In this document: positions 29,500 to 31,766 of the stretch, in pieces
Layout: each line of letters opens with the position of its first letter
Position numbering within the stretch: position 1 is the first letter of the stretch
Source of the DNA: a virus
IMG/VR virus record: IMGVR_UViG_3300005939_000027
Location: 1 to 31,766 of that record
Length of the DNA: 31,766 bases
Reading direction: 5' to 3' (one strand)
The notes under the pieces: model-generated
The model's database searches: none
Seen by the model: the letters and a program-made list of their open reading frames with translations, nothing else
What the model was told of the DNA's origin: nothing
Program-made: the position numbers and the translations under genes

Positions 29500-29704
29500 A
29501 TTTGAAAGTTTATTTTTCCAGTTAAAGGAAGAAATGGAAGAGTATGCGAAAGTAGGTGTTCACGGCAGAGAGTTCTGGGAACTCGGGCAGTCTATTGCGA
29601 AAGCCGAAAAGGCTTACATAGACTTTAAACGGCGAACGGGAATACGAGGCATTTATAAAGGAGGTAATTCTAATGAGAATGTATCCAAATACAAAAGAAG
29701 TTAA
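29492..29704 (+). CDS. Tandem paralogue 2 (70 aa)
   Basis: It uses a GTG start (VDRFESLFFQLKEEMEEYAK by reading, Met in translation), fixed by AAAGGAGGAG upstream. It overlaps its neighbour by 8 bp (GTGGATAG), exactly as its paralogue overlaps the HAD gene, so the duplicated unit (181 bp) included the coupling signal. The C-terminus extends past IYKGG with NSNENVSKYKRS, which runs into the metallophosphoesterase gene. Function unknown. Confidence 0.7.
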   Translation: MDRFESLFFQLKEEMEEYAKVGVHGREFWELGQSIAKAEKAYIDFKRRTGIRGIYKGGNSNENVSKYKRS

Positions 29705-30752
29705 TGGAAGGGTAATGTGTCCAGAGTGCAACAAAGACTTCTCTGACAGAAGTGGTTTTAGATACCACTGGAACCACAATCACGCTGTTGCACAGAAAAA
29801 GAAAGACATTATATTAAATGTCAAAGAAATCGCACAACAGGTGGTAGATACTCTTCCAAAACTCAAAAGACTTGACCCTCCTCAAATCAGGAAAGGGGAT
29901 TTGAAACCAGAGTCTTGGGTTCTTGAACTGTCAGATTGGCACTACGGACAACTCGTGAAAGCGGTTGAAGTAGGAGGACTTTCTGAATACAGTCCTTGTA
30001 TCGCAAGAAAAAGGTTATCCCTTTTGGCTGAAAAGATAATAAGGTTTCTTGAATACCACCCTAACAAACCCCATGAGTTAGTTATTACTTGTCTTGGGGA
30101 CATGGTAGATGGTTCAATCCTTCGTGGAAACCAGCAGTCTAACATTGAGTTCGGTGTGTGTAAGCAAGTCATTGAAGCAGTGGAAATCTTAGCAGACTTC
30201 ATTATTATATTAACAGGATACTTCCCTAAAATCCGTTTCTACGGGGTTTATGGAAACCATGCCAGACTAACACCTAATCCAAAAGACGCCCCTCCACAAG
30301 AGAACTTTGACTTACTAACATATCACTTTATGAAGCAAAGACTGCTTGGGCTAAAAGATATTCTAATAGAATATACCGAAGCCCAGCATATGATTGTAGC
30401 AATTAACAATCATAATTTCTGGCTAGACCACGGAGATACCGTTAGAGGTTGGGCAGGATACCCTTATTATGGTGCTGACCGCCAAAAGAACAACATCCAA
30501 GCAATTCTCGGAATGTTCTCTGAAAAAGCAGATTATATGCTTATGGGACATCATCATCGTCTTGGTTTCTTTAACAACATTATAGCCAACGGCTCTTTTG
30601 TTGGGGGAGATTTATTCTCTATCGGAAAGTTAAGACGAATGGGAATTGCTGAACAGTTCTTGTTTGGGGTCAATGAAAAGCACGGCGTGGTTTGGACAAG
30701 ACCAATTAAGTTATCCGAACCAGTAAGAGAACAGGTTAAGATTTATCGATAG
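29673..30752 (+). CDS. Zinc-finger metallophosphoesterase (359 aa)
   Basis: The ATG at 29673 is fixed by GGAGGT 6 bp upstream. Residues 16-37 form a C2H2-like finger (Cys16, Cys19, His32, His37). The calcineurin-like core follows: SDWHYG (Asp88, His90), LGDMVDGS (142-146), YGNHARLT (GNH 194-196), DHGDT (252-256) and MGHHHRLG (292-297), with DxH, GDxxD, GNHxx and GHxH motifs all intact. The arrangement suggests a DNA-directed nuclease or phosphatase, with the finger giving DNA binding. It may work with the recombination genes, or act as a counter-defence enzyme; the sequence does not decide. Confidence 0.9.
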   Translation: MRMYPNTKEVNGRVMCPECNKDFSDRSGFRYHWNHNHAVAQKKKDIILNVKEIAQQVVDTLPKLKRLDPPQIRKGDLKPESWVLELSDWHYGQLVKAVEVGGLSEYSPCIARKRLSLLAEKIIRFLEYHPNKPHELVITCLGDMVDGSILRGNQQSNIEFGVCKQVIEAVEILADFIIILTGYFPKIRFYGVYGNHARLTPNPKDAPPQENFDLLTYHFMKQRLLGLKDILIEYTEAQHMIVAINNHNFWLDHGDTVRGWAGYPYYGADRQKNNIQAILGMFSEKADYMLMGHHHRLGFFNNIIANGSFVGGDLFSIGKLRRMGIAEQFLFGVNEKHGVVWTRPIKLSEPVREQVKIYR

Positions 30753-30763
30753 CTTCCTAATAG

Positions 30764-30785
30764 CCTAGTACACTAGGAACTAGGA
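30764..30785. repeat. Palindrome and tandem ACTAGGA repeat after the cassette
   Basis: CCTAGT-AC-ACTAGG (30764-30777) is a perfect inverted repeat, and ACTAGGA occurs twice in tandem (30772-30778, 30779-30785). It lies just after the metallophosphoesterase stop. It could be a regulator site or a recombination joint; no attachment-site partner was found. Confidence 0.5.
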
Positions 30786-30814
30786 ACCTGAATGAAGTTC
30801 TTTCAAAGGTTTAA

Positions 30815-30879
30815 AGAGAGCAATCCAAAACCCACCGAGTTTATCGGACTATTAAAAGGGGTTGCTCTCTCCTTTTCTT
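30815..30879 (+). terminator. Terminator closing the SD-rich cassette
   Basis: AGAGAGCAA (30815-30823) pairs perfectly with TTGCTCTCT (30862-30870), followed by CCTTTTCTT. Inside it an additional hairpin CCGA/TCGG (30835-30848) and AACCC/GGGTT provide competing pairings. The long, branched stem ends the transcript begun at 28532. Confidence 0.75.
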
Positions 30880-30880
30880 A

Positions 30881-30902
30881 TACTACCTGTTAATAGGTAG
30901 TA
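30881..30902 (+). promoter_or_regulatory. Hairpin one base before the start codon at 30904
   Basis: TACTACCT (30881-30888) and AGGTAGTA (30895-30902) form a perfect 8-bp stem with loop GTTAAT, ending one base before the ATG. No U-run follows. It may restrict ribosome access or be a protein-binding palindrome; the gene has no SD. Confidence 0.65.
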
Positions 30903-30903
30903 A

Positions 30904-31356
30904 ATGAAACAAAAGCACATACTTTGTAAGCATTGTAAAAAAGATGTAAAGTATTATAATAAAATTATGCAAGCATTTTTAGAATACTGTCCAAAATGTA
31001 GAGTGAATAAAGGATTACACAATGATTGTCCAGATAATAAATTAATAAATAATATGAAAACAAACGAGAAAATAAAATGGGCAAAATTATTTCATAATAC
31101 TTATGAAGAATTAGCACCTTCTTTCGGATATGAAACAAGAGAAGATACCAAAGAGTTTGACCCTGAAAGTAAAAATGGGAAGTTGATGTTAGAAGTTTGT
31201 AGTAGAGTTCTCTCTCAACAAAAACAAGAGATAATGGAGGGATTAGAAAGAAAAATTACATTTAAAGAAGCATTAAAAATTAGAGGTCTTTTCTTTCAAG
31301 GGTATCAACGGAGAGATAATGAAATACATAAACTCAAACAAAAACTAAATAAATAA
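30904..31356 (+). CDS. Unknown protein with N-terminal zinc-ribbon-like motif (150 aa)
   Basis: A 150-residue protein. CKHCKKDV (Cys8, Cys11) and EYCPKCRVN (Cys29, Cys32) form a likely zinc ribbon. The rest, from an internal Met about residue 51 (MKTNEKIKWAKLFHNTYEEL, then APSFGYETREDTKEFDPESKNGKLMLEVC), is a segment I associate with conserved small phage proteins. The ribbon and this domain may be a fusion, or the gene may really begin at the internal Met. No SD is present at either site. Function unknown. Confidence 0.65.
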   Translation: MKQKHILCKHCKKDVKYYNKIMQAFLEYCPKCRVNKGLHNDCPDNKLINNMKTNEKIKWAKLFHNTYEELAPSFGYETREDTKEFDPESKNGKLMLEVCSRVLSQQKQEIMEGLERKITFKEALKIRGLFFQGYQRRDNEIHKLKQKLNK

Positions 31357-31357
31357 T

Positions 31358-31766
31358 ATGCAACTACAAAATCAAGTTAGTTCATTAGAATTTTCTAAAA
31401 AATTAAAAGAGTTGGGAGTGAAGCAGGAGAGTTTATTTTATTGGATTAAACTTTATGATGGAACAATTATTTTAAATCACTCATTGATGAGAGAGCATTC
31501 TGTGGCAGGTGATTTATATCAGCAATTTCCTTCTGTCAAATCTAATAAGTATTCCGCCTTCACAGTAGCTGAATTAGGAGAGATGTTGCCAAGAGACTAT
31601 ATGTCATTTCATAATAGTATTGGTAAATGGTTTTGCGAAGATTTGGACACTTTTATCCAACCAGAATATAAAGCTAATGATTATAACACCGAAGCAGACG
31701 CCAGAGCCAAAATGTTAATTTATTTAATAGAGAATAAAGTAATAGATGTAATAATAATAATAATAT
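31358..31766 (+). CDS. Partial conserved phage protein (136+ residues)
   Basis: The ATG at 31358 follows AAATAAT; no stop occurs before the window end. The protein starts MQLQNQVSSLEFSKKLKELG with a following VKQESLFYWIKLYDGT, a pattern I associate with small conserved phage proteins near recombination genes. The last visible codons are repeated ATA (poly-Ile) in an ATA/AAT run at 31748-31766, which may be a low-complexity assembly edge rather than real sequence. Function unknown. Confidence 0.6.
   Translation, partial: MQLQNQVSSLEFSKKLKELGVKQESLFYWIKLYDGTIILNHSLMREHSVAGDLYQQFPSVKSNKYSAFTVAELGEMLPRDYMSFHNSIGKWFCEDLDTFIQPEYKANDYNTEADARAKMLIYLIENKVIDVIIIII

Noticed and set aside
30764-30785. 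Palindrome after the cassette as an attachment site
   Set aside because: No integrase and no matching core elsewhere in the window were found.
1-31766. TGA recoding, tRNA genes or an insertion sequence
   Set aside because: TGA serves as a stop in portal and other genes; no cloverleaf was seen; there is no transposase or terminal inverted repeat pair.

Overview
The window is part of a tailed double-stranded DNA phage (or prophage) genome. It is AT-rich and has two divergent arms: a leftward arm (1-19513) of packaging, capsid, glycan and tail genes, and a rightward arm (20776-31766) of small early-type genes, recombination genes and regulatory RNA. Stops are normal TAA/TAG/TGA, so there is no sign of recoding. 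Promoters are bacterial sigma70-like (TTGACA, 16-17 bp, often an extended TGn -10), so the host is a bacterium. Most genes have no Shine-Dalgarno (SD) sequence and follow A/T-rich leaders, often ending AATATG. I cannot name the host phylum. Both window ends cut through genes.

Left arm, read right to left: a small membrane protein, a likely small terminase, then five glycan genes (nucleotide-sugar 4,6-dehydratase-like, RGP-like transferase, GT2, cytidylyltransferase, LicD-like), then large terminase, portal, a small protein, scaffold, HK97-fold capsid, connector, a GT4-like glycosyltransferase, and a tail-fibre region (collagen-like fibre, glycine-rich protein, module-sharing fibre proteins, an 861-aa structural protein). 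No tail-tube or tape-measure gene is recognisable between the connector and the fibres. The glycan genes sit inside the packaging module and look like an accessory cassette acting on host or virion glycans, probably transferring a CDP-activated group.

The centre (19514-20775) has no convincing gene. It holds a leftward promoter, a divergent rightward promoter that should start a structured RNA closed by a perfect 10-bp stem (19701-19995), a pyrimidine-rich tract, four copies of the palindrome TGTGG(T)YCACA, two terminators and the first early promoter. A second, shorter copy of the RNA core lies at about 25030-25222. The two copies share order, spacing and sequence blocks, and differ by compensatory changes in two proposed helices. 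I do not recognise the family, and I regard it as the most novel element of the window.

The right arm carries about a dozen small unknown proteins, a membrane-anchored lysozyme-like protein, a NinG-like nuclease, a winged-helix protein, an ERF annealing protein with a PD-(D/E)XK exonuclease, and then a distinct cassette (28532-30885) in which every gene has a strong SD. That cassette encodes an HNH-like protein, a HAD phosphatase-like protein, two tandem paralogues and a zinc-finger metallophosphoesterase. Several promoters overlap the 3' ends of upstream genes, and two promoters are followed at once by terminators, suggesting attenuation or antitermination.
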